Positions 27,453 through 36,039 of a stretch of 51,476 nt of DNA are shown here, in pieces. Made by a program: the position numbers and the translations under genes. Source of the stretch: Chlorobiaceae bacterium (lineage in GTDB: Bacteria > Bacteroidota > Chlorobiia > Chlorobiales > Chlorobiaceae). Position 1 is the first letter of the stretch. The number at the start of each line of letters is the position of its first letter. Location of the stretch: assembly GCA_013335405.1 (NCBI GenBank), contig JAAXVR010000015.1, positions 9,724-61,199 of the forward strand. The letters are read 5' to 3'. The notes beneath the pieces are model-generated. The model saw only the letters and a list, made by a program, of their open reading frames with translations, did no database searches and was not told the origin of the DNA.

Positions 27453-28474
27453 GCACCGGAAAAATGCCGCCGGATGGTGCTCCCCGCCGACACGAACCGG
27501 ACGCAGACACCATTGTCGGCGGCATCCTCGGGGGCGACAGGCACATGCTGAGCCGGGCCATCACGCTCATTGAGTCGCAGAAGCCGGAGCACCGGCAGAA
27601 AGCCCACGAGATACTCGACCGCTGCCTGAAACACAAATCGGTTTCCATCCGCATCGGCATCACCGGTTCTCCGGGAGCCGGCAAAAGCACCTTCATCGAG
27701 GCTCTGGGTGAAGTTATCATCCGGAGCGGCCTCTCGCTCGCCGTCCTCGCCATTGACCCGAGCAGCCGCCAGACAAAAGGCAGCATTCTCGGCGACAAGG
27801 CACGCATGGAAAAGCTCTCGGGCAGGAAAGAGGCATTCATCCGCCCATCTGCCTCTTCAGGGCACCTCGGCGGCCTCTCGCCGAAAACGCATGAAACCAT
27901 CGTGCTCTGCGAAGCGGCTGGCTACGACGTGATCCTGGTTGAAACCGTCGGTGTCGGCCAGTCCGAAGTGGAGGTGGACACCATGGTCGATTTCATCCTC
28001 CTGCTGATGCTGCCCGGCTCGGGGGACGAACTGCAGGGCATCAAGAGGGGCATCATGGAGATTGCCGACGCCATCGCGATAACGAAAAGCGACGGAGCCC
28101 AGGAAGGGATCGCGCAGTTGTCGAAAGCCGAATTCGAGGCCGCCTTGAGGATGCTGCCGGCGAAATACCCGTTCTGGCAGCGGAGCGTGTTCCTCACATC
28201 GGCCCTTGGAGGGAGAGGAATTGACGAAGTCTGGGGGAACATCACCACATTCATCGAAGAAATCCGCCGTAACGGACTCCTCGCTGAAAACCGCCGCGAA
28301 CAGCTCCGAAACCTGCTTTACGGCATCCTTGAAGGTATGCTGAAAAAAGAGTTCTTCTCCTGTCCCGATGTGACGAAGCTCCGGGAAGGGATCGAACGTC
28401 AGGTCGTATCGGCGGAGCTCAGCCCTTTCACCGGTGCGAACCGGCTGATGGAAGCGTTCACTCGTCGGCGATAA
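27449..28474 (+). CDS. meaB: Methylmalonyl-CoA mutase-associated GTPase MeaB
   Basis: A 341-aa G3E-type GTPase. P-loop [16 protein letters not shown] (Gly73-Ser80), [19 protein letters not shown] (Mg and switch region), [14 protein letters not shown] (Walker B and switch III region) and TKSDGAQEG (base recognition, TKxD). The family (MeaB/ArgK) protects the mutase and gates adenosylcobalamin loading; the direct overlap with mutB supports that role. The last 17 bp overlap the 3' end of the convergent stress-protein gene. Confidence 0.95.
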   Translation: MSTGKMPPDGAPRRHEPDADTIVGGILGGDRHMLSRAITLIESQKPEHRQKAHEILDRCLKHKSVSIRIGITGSPGAGKSTFIEALGEVIIRSGLSLAVLAIDPSSRQTKGSILGDKARMEKLSGRKEAFIRPSASSGHLGGLSPKTHETIVLCEAAGYDVILVETVGVGQSEVEVDTMVDFILLLMLPGSGDELQGIKRGIMEIADAIAITKSDGAQEGIAQLSKAEFEAALRMLPAKYPFWQRSVFLTSALGGRGIDEVWGNITTFIEEIRRNGLLAENRREQLRNLLYGILEGMLKKEFFSCPDVTKLREGIERQVVSAELSPFTGANRLMEAFTRRR

Positions 28475-28916
28475 ACTCCCTCTCCTCCGCTTTTACGGTT
28501 AGCACCGGACAATTCGCCTTGCGAACCACCGTTTCGGCAACACTGCCCATAATCAGTCGGCTGAGCCCTTTCTTGCCGTGCGAGCCCATGATGACGAGAT
28601 TGGCATCAAGCCTGTCGATGGCATCGAGAATGCTATCGGAAGGATTGCCGATCTGGACGCCGCATTCGGCCTTGATGCCTTCAGCCGAGAACTCCCCGAG
28701 GATTTCACGCAGATCGTCGCTTGCGGCTTTTTCGAGCTCTTCCTCGACGGGTACGTAATTGAGCGAAATATCGACCGCCATCGGTCTGGGCTCCACGATG
28801 TTGAGCAGATAGACCGAAGCATGCATGTTCCTGGCAAACTCCTTCGCATATCGCAAAGCGTTCCGGGAAGCGTCGGAAAAATCGACGGGACAGAGGATGG
28901 TCTGTATCCTGATCAT
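28458..28916 (-). CDS. Universal stress protein (UspA family)
   Basis: 152 aa, single Usp domain: ILCPVDFSDASRNALRYAKE at the N-terminus and the ATP-binding signature GSHGKKGLSRLIMGSVAETV (Gly-2x-Gly-9x-Gly-Ser), then CPVLTVK. It should be an ATP-binding soluble stress protein. Its 3' end overlaps meaB on the opposite strand by 17 bp. It lies 12 bp downstream of the slipin gene and may share its transcript. Confidence 0.9.
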   Translation of the reverse strand: MIRIQTILCPVDFSDASRNALRYAKEFARNMHASVYLLNIVEPRPMAVDISLNYVPVEEELEKAASDDLREILGEFSAEGIKAECGVQIGNPSDSILDAIDRLDANLVIMGSHGKKGLSRLIMGSVAETVVRKANCPVLTVKAEEREFIADE

Positions 28917-28928
28917 GGCTGCAATGGT

Positions 28929-29705
28929 TTAGGTTGCCTTGGATGAAGACGACTGCATGTGATCGAAAAACGGCTTGAACAGGTCCATCGGAATCGGGAA
29001 AACCGTGGTCGAGTTGTTCTCTGCGGCTATCTCCTTGAGCGTCTGCAGATAGCGCAGCTGCAGCGCTGCCGGGGTTCCCGATATGATCGCCGCCGCATCG
29101 GCGAGTTTCTGCGCTGCCTGGAATTCCCCTTCCGCATTGATGATCGCCGAGCGGCGTTCCCTTTCGGCTTCAGCCTGTTTCGCCATGGCGCGCCGCATCC
29201 CTTCCGGAAGGTCGATCTCTTTCACTTCGACCTTGCTGACCTTGACGCCCCACGGCTCGGTCTCCTTGTCGAGGATCCCCTGGATTCGTTCGTTGACCGC
29301 GTCACGCTCCGCAAGCAGCTGGTCGAGCTCACCCTGCCCGCAGACGCTCCGCAACGTGGTCTGGGCAAGCTGGGATGTGGCGAAATGGAAATCGGCCACG
29401 TCGATGATCGCCCTGTTGGGGTCGAGGACCCTGAAATAAACGACAGCGCTCACCTTTACAGAAACATTGTCCCTCGTGATGATATCCTGTGAAGGAACAT
29501 CGAGCGTGACCGTCCTGAGATCCACCTTGACCATCCTGTCGATGAGCGGAAGCAGGATGATCATACCGGGCCCTTTTGCGCTGATGACCCTGCCGAGCCG
29601 GAAAATGACACCTCTCTCGTATTCGCGCAGTATCTTGATTGAATAGAAGAGAAATAACGCAATGAAGATGAACAGCGTAATCAGATTGAATCCAAGCATT
29701 TGCAT
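28929..29705 (-). CDS. Slipin / stomatin-like SPFH (band 7) membrane protein
   Basis: 258 aa. One N-terminal transmembrane helix (about 6-24), then the SPFH domain: [35 protein letters not shown] and [20 protein letters not shown], followed by an Ala/Glu-rich coiled region ([20 protein letters not shown]) that drives oligomerisation. Slipins form ring-like assemblies in the inner membrane. The usual NfeD partner is not adjacent; a universal stress gene follows instead. It is divergent from the metallopeptidase gene. Confidence 0.92.
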   Translation of the reverse strand: MQMLGFNLITLFIFIALFLFYSIKILREYERGVIFRLGRVISAKGPGMIILLPLIDRMVKVDLRTVTLDVPSQDIITRDNVSVKVSAVVYFRVLDPNRAIIDVADFHFATSQLAQTTLRSVCGQGELDQLLAERDAVNERIQGILDKETEPWGVKVSKVEVKEIDLPEGMRRAMAKQAEAERERRSAIINAEGEFQAAQKLADAAAIISGTPAALQLRYLQTLKEIAAENNSTTVFPIPMDLFKPFFDHMQSSSSKAT

Positions 29706-29953
29706 CGTTATTGTAGTAATTGGAAGATCGCCCTTTGCCCATCAAACAGGCATCATATGAATAATACGTTTACCTCCGCAGATTCTCAAGACAAATACGA
29801 TCTCGGGTCGAAATGCCGCGCAGGTGTTTCCCCTTGCCTGTTTTTCACGAAGTAACTATTTTAAAGCCTGAAACTTATGATGTTCATACATTGTTTTCTG
29901 TTTGCGTAACGATCACTGAGACGAAGTCACTAACAAAAAACCAGAACGCAACC

Positions 29954-30643
29954 ATGTTTTTCGATCCGGCATATTTCGTATTTGCCCTTCCGCCAATGCT
30001 TCTCGGCTTATGGGCACAGTTCAAGGTCAAATCCGCTTTCAATAAATATTCACAGGTGCGGACCCAGTCCGGCATAAACGGTGCTGAAGCCGCACGCCGC
30101 ATCCTCGAACGGGGAGGGATCGGCAACGTAACGATAGAACCCTCAAAGGGAATGCTTTCAGACCATTACGATCCGCGAAGCAAGGCGCTCCGGCTCAGCG
30201 AGGAGGTTTACGGCCTGCCGAGCATCGCGGCTGTCGGTGTTGCCGCACACGAAGCCGGCCACGCCCTCCAGGACAAAACGGGCTATATGCCGCTCCAGCT
30301 CCGCTCGGTGATGGTCCCGGCAGTCTCCTTCGGGAGCAACCTCGGCCCCATCATCTTCATGGTCGGCATTTTCATGGCCGGCACCCTCGGAACCACGCTC
30401 GCATGGGCGGGGATCATGCTTTTCGGCGCGACCGCCCTCTTCGCACTGATCACGCTTCCCGTCGAATTCAACGCGAGCAGCCGTGCAAAGGAACTCCTTG
30501 TATCGCAGGGCATTGTCTCGAGCTCTGAAATGAAAGGCGTCAATGCCGTACTCGACGCCGCAGCCCTTACCTATGTGGCTGCCGCAGCCCAGGCAATCAT
30601 GCAGCTTCTCTATTTCCTTAACGTTATGAACAGGCGGGACTGA
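29954..30643 (+). CDS. YugP-type membrane zinc metallopeptidase
   Basis: 229 aa from the ATG at 29954 (MFFDPAYFVF). The family pattern is complete: an N-terminal membrane segment, the region SGINGAEAARRILERGG, the zinc site VAAHEAGHALQ (HExxH), three more membrane segments, and the late FNASSRAKELL. It is an inner-membrane M48-like peptidase of unknown substrate. A longer frame from 29813 is open, but the extra residues do not look like the family. A hairpin terminator follows the stop. Confidence 0.88.
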   Translation: MFFDPAYFVFALPPMLLGLWAQFKVKSAFNKYSQVRTQSGINGAEAARRILERGGIGNVTIEPSKGMLSDHYDPRSKALRLSEEVYGLPSIAAVGVAAHEAGHALQDKTGYMPLQLRSVMVPAVSFGSNLGPIIFMVGIFMAGTLGTTLAWAGIMLFGATALFALITLPVEFNASSRAKELLVSQGIVSSSEMKGVNAVLDAAALTYVAAAAQAIMQLLYFLNVMNRRD

Positions 30644-30655
30644 CCGCCGCTTTCG

Positions 30656-30680
30656 AGGGCATCTTCCGGGATGCCCTTTC
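30656..30680 (+). terminator. Terminator after the metallopeptidase gene
   Basis: Perfect 8-bp stem AGGGCATC (30656-30663) / GATGCCCT (30670-30677) with loop TTCCGG, followed by a short T-rich tail (TTTC). It lies 13 bp beyond the stop at 30643. Confidence 0.6.
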
Positions 30681-30794
30681 ATTACCGGCACCGGGATTTT
30701 CCACAGGGCCCGACACTCCCCTGCAACACTGAAGGCCCCTGAGCGTCCAGCGTTTTTTTGATGCCCTTTTCAATTAACAAACCCGCTCATAACC

Positions 30795-32282
30795 TTGAAA
30801 AACAGTTTCAGAAAAAAACCGCTGGCACTTCTCATGGAAGAGCTGAAAAGCGAGCACAGGCTCAACAGGGTGCTCGGACCTGTTGCCCTGACAAGCCTCG
30901 GAATCGGTGCAATCATCGGTACCGGGATATTCGTGCTCATCGGAGTGGCCGCACACGACAAGGCGGGCCCCGCAGTGACGCTCTCCTTCGCCCTTGCAGG
31001 CATAGCCTGCATCTTCGCCGCGCTCTGTTATGCCGAATTCGCCTCGATGGTTCCGGTGGCGGGTTCTGCCTACACTTACGCCTATGCGACGCTCGGGGAG
31101 CTGTTCGCCTGGATCATCGGCTGGGACCTCATTCTCGAATACGGGGTTGCATCGGCCACGGTCGCCCATGGATGGTCGCACTATTTTCAGGACTTCATCG
31201 GAATTTTCGGACTTTCCATACCCGAAATCTTCACCAAGGCACCGATCGACTTCGATCCGGCAACAGGTGTCATGAGTATGACCGGCGCTTGGTTCGACCT
31301 CCCTGCGGTGCTCATCACCGCCGTCGTAACCATTGTGCTTATCAAGGGTATAAAAGAGAGTGCCGGTTTCAACGCCGGCATGGTGATCGTTAAAATCGCC
31401 ATCGTGCTGCTGGTGATTATTCTCGGGGCAATGTATGTCAATCCTTCCAACTGGCAGCCTTTCGCTCCTTTCGGGTATTCCGGCCTGAGCATGTTCGGCC
31501 AGACCCTGCTTGGTGAAACCGGGACCGGAGGGGCCCCTGTCGGGGTTCTTGCCGGCGCGGCCATGATCTTTTTCGCCTACATCGGATTCGATTCCATCTC
31601 CACCCACGCGGAAGAAGCGAAAAACCCGAGCAGGGATGTCCCCCTGGCGCTCATCTCTTCCCTGCTCATCTGCACCGTACTCTACATCGCCGTCGCGGCG
31701 GTCATCACAGGCATGGTTCCCTATGACCGGATCAATATCGATGCTCCGGTATCGAGCGCATTCAAGCAGGTCGGCATCGGCTGGGCGCAGTTCGTCGTCT
31801 CGCTCGGCGCAATAACAGGCATCACCTCCGTACTGCTCGTGATGATGCTCAGCCAGCCGAGAATTTTCCTTGCCATGGCGCGAGACGGCCTGCTTCCGAA
31901 ATCGTTTTTCGGAGCTGTCCACCCGAAGTTCAGGACGCCCTGGAAATCGACCATCCTGACCGGTGTTTTCGTCGCCGTGCTCGGAGCGGCTCTCCCGCTC
32001 AGACTGCTTGCCGAACTCGTCAACATAGGCACCCTCTTCGCCTTCGTTATCGTGTGCGCTGCCGTGCTCATCATGCGCAGAACGAATCCGCAGGCGGAAC
32101 GCCCATTCCGGGCTCCGCTGGTGCCCTTCGTGCCGATCATGGGCATCATTACCTGCCTTGTACTCATGTTCTCCCTGCCTGCCGAAAACTGGCTCAGGCT
32201 TGTGGTCTGGCTCGGCATCGGACTGCTGATTTATGTGCTTTACGGCCAGAGGCACAGCGTCCTCAACAATCCGAAGCAGTAA
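30795..32282 (+). CDS. Amino acid permease (APC superfamily, cationic amino acid transporter-like)
   Basis: 495 aa with about twelve transmembrane segments. The first contains the APC signature LTSLGIGAIIGTGIFVLIG; later AALCYAEFASMVPVAGSAYT and FFAYIGFDSISTHAEEAKNP are typical of the CAT/YfnA group. It should import amino acids by proton symport. The first start is a TTG at 30795; the ATG at 30834 (MEELKSEHRL) would keep the whole core. Next genes follow on the same strand after 10 bp (SDR). A 561-aa open frame on the opposite strand is a shadow. Confidence 0.88.
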   Translation: MKNSFRKKPLALLMEELKSEHRLNRVLGPVALTSLGIGAIIGTGIFVLIGVAAHDKAGPAVTLSFALAGIACIFAALCYAEFASMVPVAGSAYTYAYATLGELFAWIIGWDLILEYGVASATVAHGWSHYFQDFIGIFGLSIPEIFTKAPIDFDPATGVMSMTGAWFDLPAVLITAVVTIVLIKGIKESAGFNAGMVIVKIAIVLLVIILGAMYVNPSNWQPFAPFGYSGLSMFGQTLLGETGTGGAPVGVLAGAAMIFFAYIGFDSISTHAEEAKNPSRDVPLALISSLLICTVLYIAVAAVITGMVPYDRINIDAPVSSAFKQVGIGWAQFVVSLGAITGITSVLLVMMLSQPRIFLAMARDGLLPKSFFGAVHPKFRTPWKSTILTGVFVAVLGAALPLRLLAELVNIGTLFAFVIVCAAVLIMRRTNPQAERPFRAPLVPFVPIMGIITCLVLMFSLPAENWLRLVVWLGIGLLIYVLYGQRHSVLNNPKQ

Positions 32283-32292
32283 CCCGGAAGAA

Positions 32293-32991
32293 ATGGAGGG
32301 AAAGGTCTTCATCATCACCGGTGCCTCGACAGGCATCGGTGAAGCTACGGCAAGGCGCGCCGTGGAAGCGGGTTTCAGGGTCGTGCTGGCTGCCCGTTCA
32401 ACAGGGAAGCTGGAATGCCTCGAAAGGGAACTCGGGCCTGAAAAAGCCATTGCCGTCACCTGCGATGTCTCGGACTGGCAGTCGCAGCGGAACCTGGTAC
32501 AAAAGGCTCTTGGGCATTACGGAAAAATCGATGCGGTATTCGCCAACGCCGGCTTTTCCAACGGCTCTCCCTTTCTCGGGGGAAGCGACAAACCGGACGA
32601 GTGGAAGGAAATGGTGCTGGTCAACGTCTACGGCGCATTCGCGACCGCCCGCCTCACCCTGCCCGAACTCGTGAAAACATCCGGCCATTTTCTCCTGACC
32701 GGATCGGTCGTAGGACATGTCACCTCGATCAGGAACTTCTATTCGGCGACGAAATGGGCAGTCACCGGCATGGCCCACGCCATAAGAAACGAAGTGGCCG
32801 GCAAGGGCGTACGAGTCACCCTTGTCGAACCCGGAGTGGTCGATACGCCTTTCTGGCAGAACCTTCAGAAACCAGGCACGCCCGAACTGCAGCCCGACGA
32901 TATCGCCCGTGCCGTCATGTTCGCCCTGAGCCAGCCGCCCCACGTCGATGTGAACGATATCCTCATCCGCCCGGCAGGCCAGCCCAACTGA
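32293..32991 (+). CDS. Short-chain dehydrogenase/reductase
   Basis: 232 aa, classical SDR: cofactor motif TGASTGIG at the N-terminus, NAGFSNG, catalytic Ser in LLTGSVVGH, and the catalytic YSATK. Arg residues after the second strand (LAARSTGK) favour NADP(H). The end (VDVNDILIRPAGQ) resembles the YdfG/serine-dehydrogenase subgroup. Substrate unknown. The ATG at 32293 has a GGAAG ribosome-binding site; a frame open from 32233 overlaps the permease. Probably co-transcribed with the permease. Confidence 0.87.
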   Translation: MEGKVFIITGASTGIGEATARRAVEAGFRVVLAARSTGKLECLERELGPEKAIAVTCDVSDWQSQRNLVQKALGHYGKIDAVFANAGFSNGSPFLGGSDKPDEWKEMVLVNVYGAFATARLTLPELVKTSGHFLLTGSVVGHVTSIRNFYSATKWAVTGMAHAIRNEVAGKGVRVTLVEPGVVDTPFWQNLQKPGTPELQPDDIARAVMFALSQPPHVDVNDILIRPAGQPN

Positions 32992-33066
32992 ACTGAATGA
33001 AGAAAACGGAGACCGCTTTGCGCAAAACCGTCGTATATTGACTGAACAGGAAGCAAGCGATTCATC

Positions 33067-33936
33067 ATGGCAGTACAGGACAAGTATATAACGCTCGGCG
33101 GTCACAGGCACCGTTTTATCGAAAAGGGCAGTTCTGAACACACCATGCTGCTCGTCCACGGCATTTCCTCTTCGCTCGATTTCTATGAACAGGTCATCCC
33201 TCACCTCTCCCGCTCCTTCAGGGTGATCGCGTTCGACCTGCTGGGGTTCGGGCTCTCCGAAAAACCGCGCGGCAAGGTCTACTCTCTCGAACTGTACGCT
33301 TCACTCATCCGCGAATTCCTCATAAAAACCGGAAGCCTCGACGACAAGCTGTCCGCGATCGGCCATTCGATGGGAGGGAAATACCTTATCGCCTCGGAGC
33401 TGATCGACCCGGGAACCTACAGCAGCCTTGTACTGAGCAATACGGACGGGTTCATCCACGTCCCGTTCTTCGCGAGAGGGATCAGCCTGCCCGGCGTCCG
33501 CAGGGTGCTGAAAAAAATCATAACATCGGAAAACGTCTCCGAAAAAATGTTCGCATCGGCCTTCCACGACACGAAAAAGGTCAACGAGGATTCTTACAAA
33601 AAAAACCTCGGCATTGCCAGGGATCCCGAAGCATTCGATACGGTCATGGCACTGAACCGCAACCTCCCGAAGCTTGATCTGAACCGAACCGGCCTGCGCA
33701 GGAGAATCGGCGAGATCAAGGTGCCGGTGCTGGTCATCTGGGGCGATAACGATCGGTTTTTCTCACCATCAGTGGCTGAGTCTGTCCGTAATGAAATTCC
33801 GTTGTCGACATTGGTAATGTTCGAAGAGTGCGGCCACGCCCCTATGCTTGAATACCCTGAAAAATTCACCCGTACCGTGACCGATTTCATCCTCTCCGAT
33901 CCATATTCCAGGCGGGACCATGCTGATAACCTTTGA
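33067..33936 (+). CDS. Alpha/beta hydrolase
   Basis: 289 aa with the full alpha/beta-hydrolase triad: oxyanion region LLVHGISSS, nucleophile elbow AIGHSMGGK (Ser), Asp in [10 protein letters not shown] and His in [11 protein letters not shown] lid region lies at about 130-190. No signal peptide. Substrate cannot be told; the fold is used by esterases, haloperoxidases and lipid hydrolases. The last 17 bp overlap tmk in another frame, so they are co-transcribed. Confidence 0.87.
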   Translation: MAVQDKYITLGGHRHRFIEKGSSEHTMLLVHGISSSLDFYEQVIPHLSRSFRVIAFDLLGFGLSEKPRGKVYSLELYASLIREFLIKTGSLDDKLSAIGHSMGGKYLIASELIDPGTYSSLVLSNTDGFIHVPFFARGISLPGVRRVLKKIITSENVSEKMFASAFHDTKKVNEDSYKKNLGIARDPEAFDTVMALNRNLPKLDLNRTGLRRRIGEIKVPVLVIWGDNDRFFSPSVAESVRNEIPLSTLVMFEECGHAPMLEYPEKFTRTVTDFILSDPYSRRDHADNL

Positions 33937-34558
33937 AGGCATCGACGGTGCGGGAAAGTCAACCCAGATCAAGAAGCTGACAGGGTACCTCTCCGGAAGG
34001 GGCATCGAATCCCTCTCCCTGAGAGAGCCGGGAGGCACAGAGACCGCTGAAAAAATCCGTCGGCTGCTTCTTGACAGCAGCGACGAGATAACCCCTCTCG
34101 GAGAGCTTCTGCTCTTTTCCGCCAGCCGTGCCGAACTTGTCCAGCGGATCATCATACCTGCTCTCGCAGAGGGAAAAACCGTGATCCTCGACCGTTTTTT
34201 CGATTCGACGACGGCATACCAGGGATACGGCCGGGGACTTGATCTCGAAATGCTGCGTTCCGTCATCGCCATATCGACCTGCGGCCTTCAGCCGGACATC
34301 ACCTTCTTTCTCGATCTCGATCCGGAAACAGCCCTGAAAAGGAAATTCTCGGAAAAATCCATCCCGATAGCGTTCGACCCGAACGAGCTCGACCGGATGG
34401 AACGCTCCGGCCTGGACTTCTACCGAAAGGTCCGCTCGGGCTATATCGAAACCATTCGACACGAAACGGGCCGGTTCGCATGCATCGACGCATTGGAAGC
34501 GCCCGATGAAATCCACCGGCGGATCACCGGAGTCCTTGAAAACCGTTTCAACCTGTGA
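33920..34558 (+). CDS. tmk: Thymidylate kinase
   Basis: 212 aa. P-loop [16 protein letters not shown], the dTMP-binding [13 protein letters not shown], the DR motif [19 protein letters not shown] and [13 protein letters not shown]. It phosphorylates dTMP to dTDP. Overlaps the hydrolase gene upstream. The 182 bp downstream are gene-free and precede the trehalose module. Confidence 0.96.
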   Translation: MLITFEGIDGAGKSTQIKKLTGYLSGRGIESLSLREPGGTETAEKIRRLLLDSSDEITPLGELLLFSASRAELVQRIIIPALAEGKTVILDRFFDSTTAYQGYGRGLDLEMLRSVIAISTCGLQPDITFFLDLDPETALKRKFSEKSIPIAFDPNELDRMERSGLDFYRKVRSGYIETIRHETGRFACIDALEAPDEIHRRITGVLENRFNL

Positions 34559-34740
34559 ACATGATCTGTCCGGACATGGTATCCGGTATTGCATCCGGCT
34601 CAGCTTACAGGAGTAAAACCCTTCATTCTGACCCTGTTTTTAAACAACTTGTTAATTTTTCAGTTTCCTGAAGCTTTTGGAAAGATTTTGCTTAAATTAA
34701 AGGTCATATTACATCACCGTCACTTCCCGGCAGGCCACGC

Positions 34741-36003
34741 ATGCATGAAACAATTCTGAAAGAACGTGAACTGAACACTTGCACGAACCCGATAACGCTT
34801 CAGGACATCAGGACGTTGAAGGAGCTCTACCAGCTCAAGGCCGAAACGCGGGAACTGAGGGAGCCTGTCGTCAAGAACATCATCAAGCAGCGCACTGTCG
34901 GCCAGTCGGTAATCGAGTCCCTGAAAAACGCATTGTATTCCCTGGAAACGATTTACATTGATGACGACACAGGCCACCGACTGCTTCGCCTCGACGGGAA
35001 GAAACAGATCGAGGTGGATCTCACCTACGAAATCCGCGAACTGCAGAAGGACATCTACTACCTCGAATACGGCGAAGACAAGTTCATCGATTACCTGGCA
35101 AAGTTCATCCCCGATTTTCGCGTTTATGTGAACCAGGGGTTCAGATTGCTGAGGGGAAAACAATTCAATGCGTTCATCACGGACCGGGACGGGACGACCA
35201 ATAATTACTGCGGACGGTACCGCTCATCGGTGCAGCCGATCTACAATTCGGTTTTCCTGACACGCTTCGCAAAAAACTGCTGCAGGTCCCCGATCATCAT
35301 CACATCGGCGCCCCTGAAGGACTTCGGCATCCTCAACGTCTCGATCAACCCGAGCAACACCTTCGTTTACGCCGGATCGAAGGGAAGAGAGTTTATCGAC
35401 CTCGACGGCGAGTTCAACAGTTTTCCCATAGACGAGAACAAGCAGAAACTGATCCGCCTCCTGAACAGCCGCATGCTGGTGCTTCTGCAGGACCCGAACT
35501 TCGAGAAATTCAACTTCATCGGTTCTGCACTGCAGATCAAGTTCGGCCAGACCACCGTCGCACGCCAGGATATCAGCCGCTCCATCAAGGACGAGGAATC
35601 CCGGGCATTCCTCGAAAAGGTCAAGAGTATCGTGCGCGAGATCGACCCGAGCGGACGCAATTTCCGGATCGAAGATACCGGGCTCGACATCGAAATCATC
35701 CTCACCATCGACATGAAATCCGGTGAATCGGTCATCAAGGATTTCGACAAGGGTGACGGACTCTCCTTCATCTGCAGCAAACTCGACCTGGACAGTCATC
35801 CCGGGCCATGTCTCGTCTGCGGCGATACCCCTTCGGATATTCCCATGCTGAAAAAAGCCATGGAAATGTTCGACGATGTCTGGACCATTTTCGTCACAAG
35901 GGACGAGAAGCTGAAAAAGCAGGTACAGGATATCTGCCCGAACAGCTACACGGTTCCCTACCCCGACATCCTGCTGACGATCCTCGGCCTCCTGTCGCTG
36001 TAA
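34741..36003 (+). CDS. Trehalose-6-phosphate phosphatase-like HAD hydrolase
   Basis: A 420-aa protein whose C-terminal two thirds is a HAD phosphatase: motif [12 protein letters not shown] (Asp148, Asp150), motif [10 protein letters not shown], the Lys in FDKGDGLSF (Lys337) and motif [14 protein letters not shown] (Asp361, Asp366). The cap between motifs II and III resembles trehalose-phosphatase (OtsB). The N-terminal 130 residues (helical, charged) are not recognised. It lies 36 bp before the GH65 fusion gene, so the two almost certainly act together. The substrate could be trehalose-6-phosphate or a related sugar phosphate; there is no OtsA in the window. Confidence 0.7.
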   Translation: MHETILKERELNTCTNPITLQDIRTLKELYQLKAETRELREPVVKNIIKQRTVGQSVIESLKNALYSLETIYIDDDTGHRLLRLDGKKQIEVDLTYEIRELQKDIYYLEYGEDKFIDYLAKFIPDFRVYVNQGFRLLRGKQFNAFITDRDGTTNNYCGRYRSSVQPIYNSVFLTRFAKNCCRSPIIITSAPLKDFGILNVSINPSNTFVYAGSKGREFIDLDGEFNSFPIDENKQKLIRLLNSRMLVLLQDPNFEKFNFIGSALQIKFGQTTVARQDISRSIKDEESRAFLEKVKSIVREIDPSGRNFRIEDTGLDIEIILTIDMKSGESVIKDFDKGDGLSFICSKLDLDSHPGPCLVCGDTPSDIPMLKKAMEMFDDVWTIFVTRDEKLKKQVQDICPNSYTVPYPDILLTILGLLSL

Positions 36004-36039
36004 ACCTGTTTTAACCATGAAAATCCATTAATTACCCAC

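Noticed and set aside
30774-32459. 561-aa open frame on the minus strand
   Set aside because: It lies wholly antisense to the amino acid permease and part of the SDR gene, is very rich in Glu/Asp/Arg/His/Gly, and has no recognisable domain; it reflects codon bias of the real genes.
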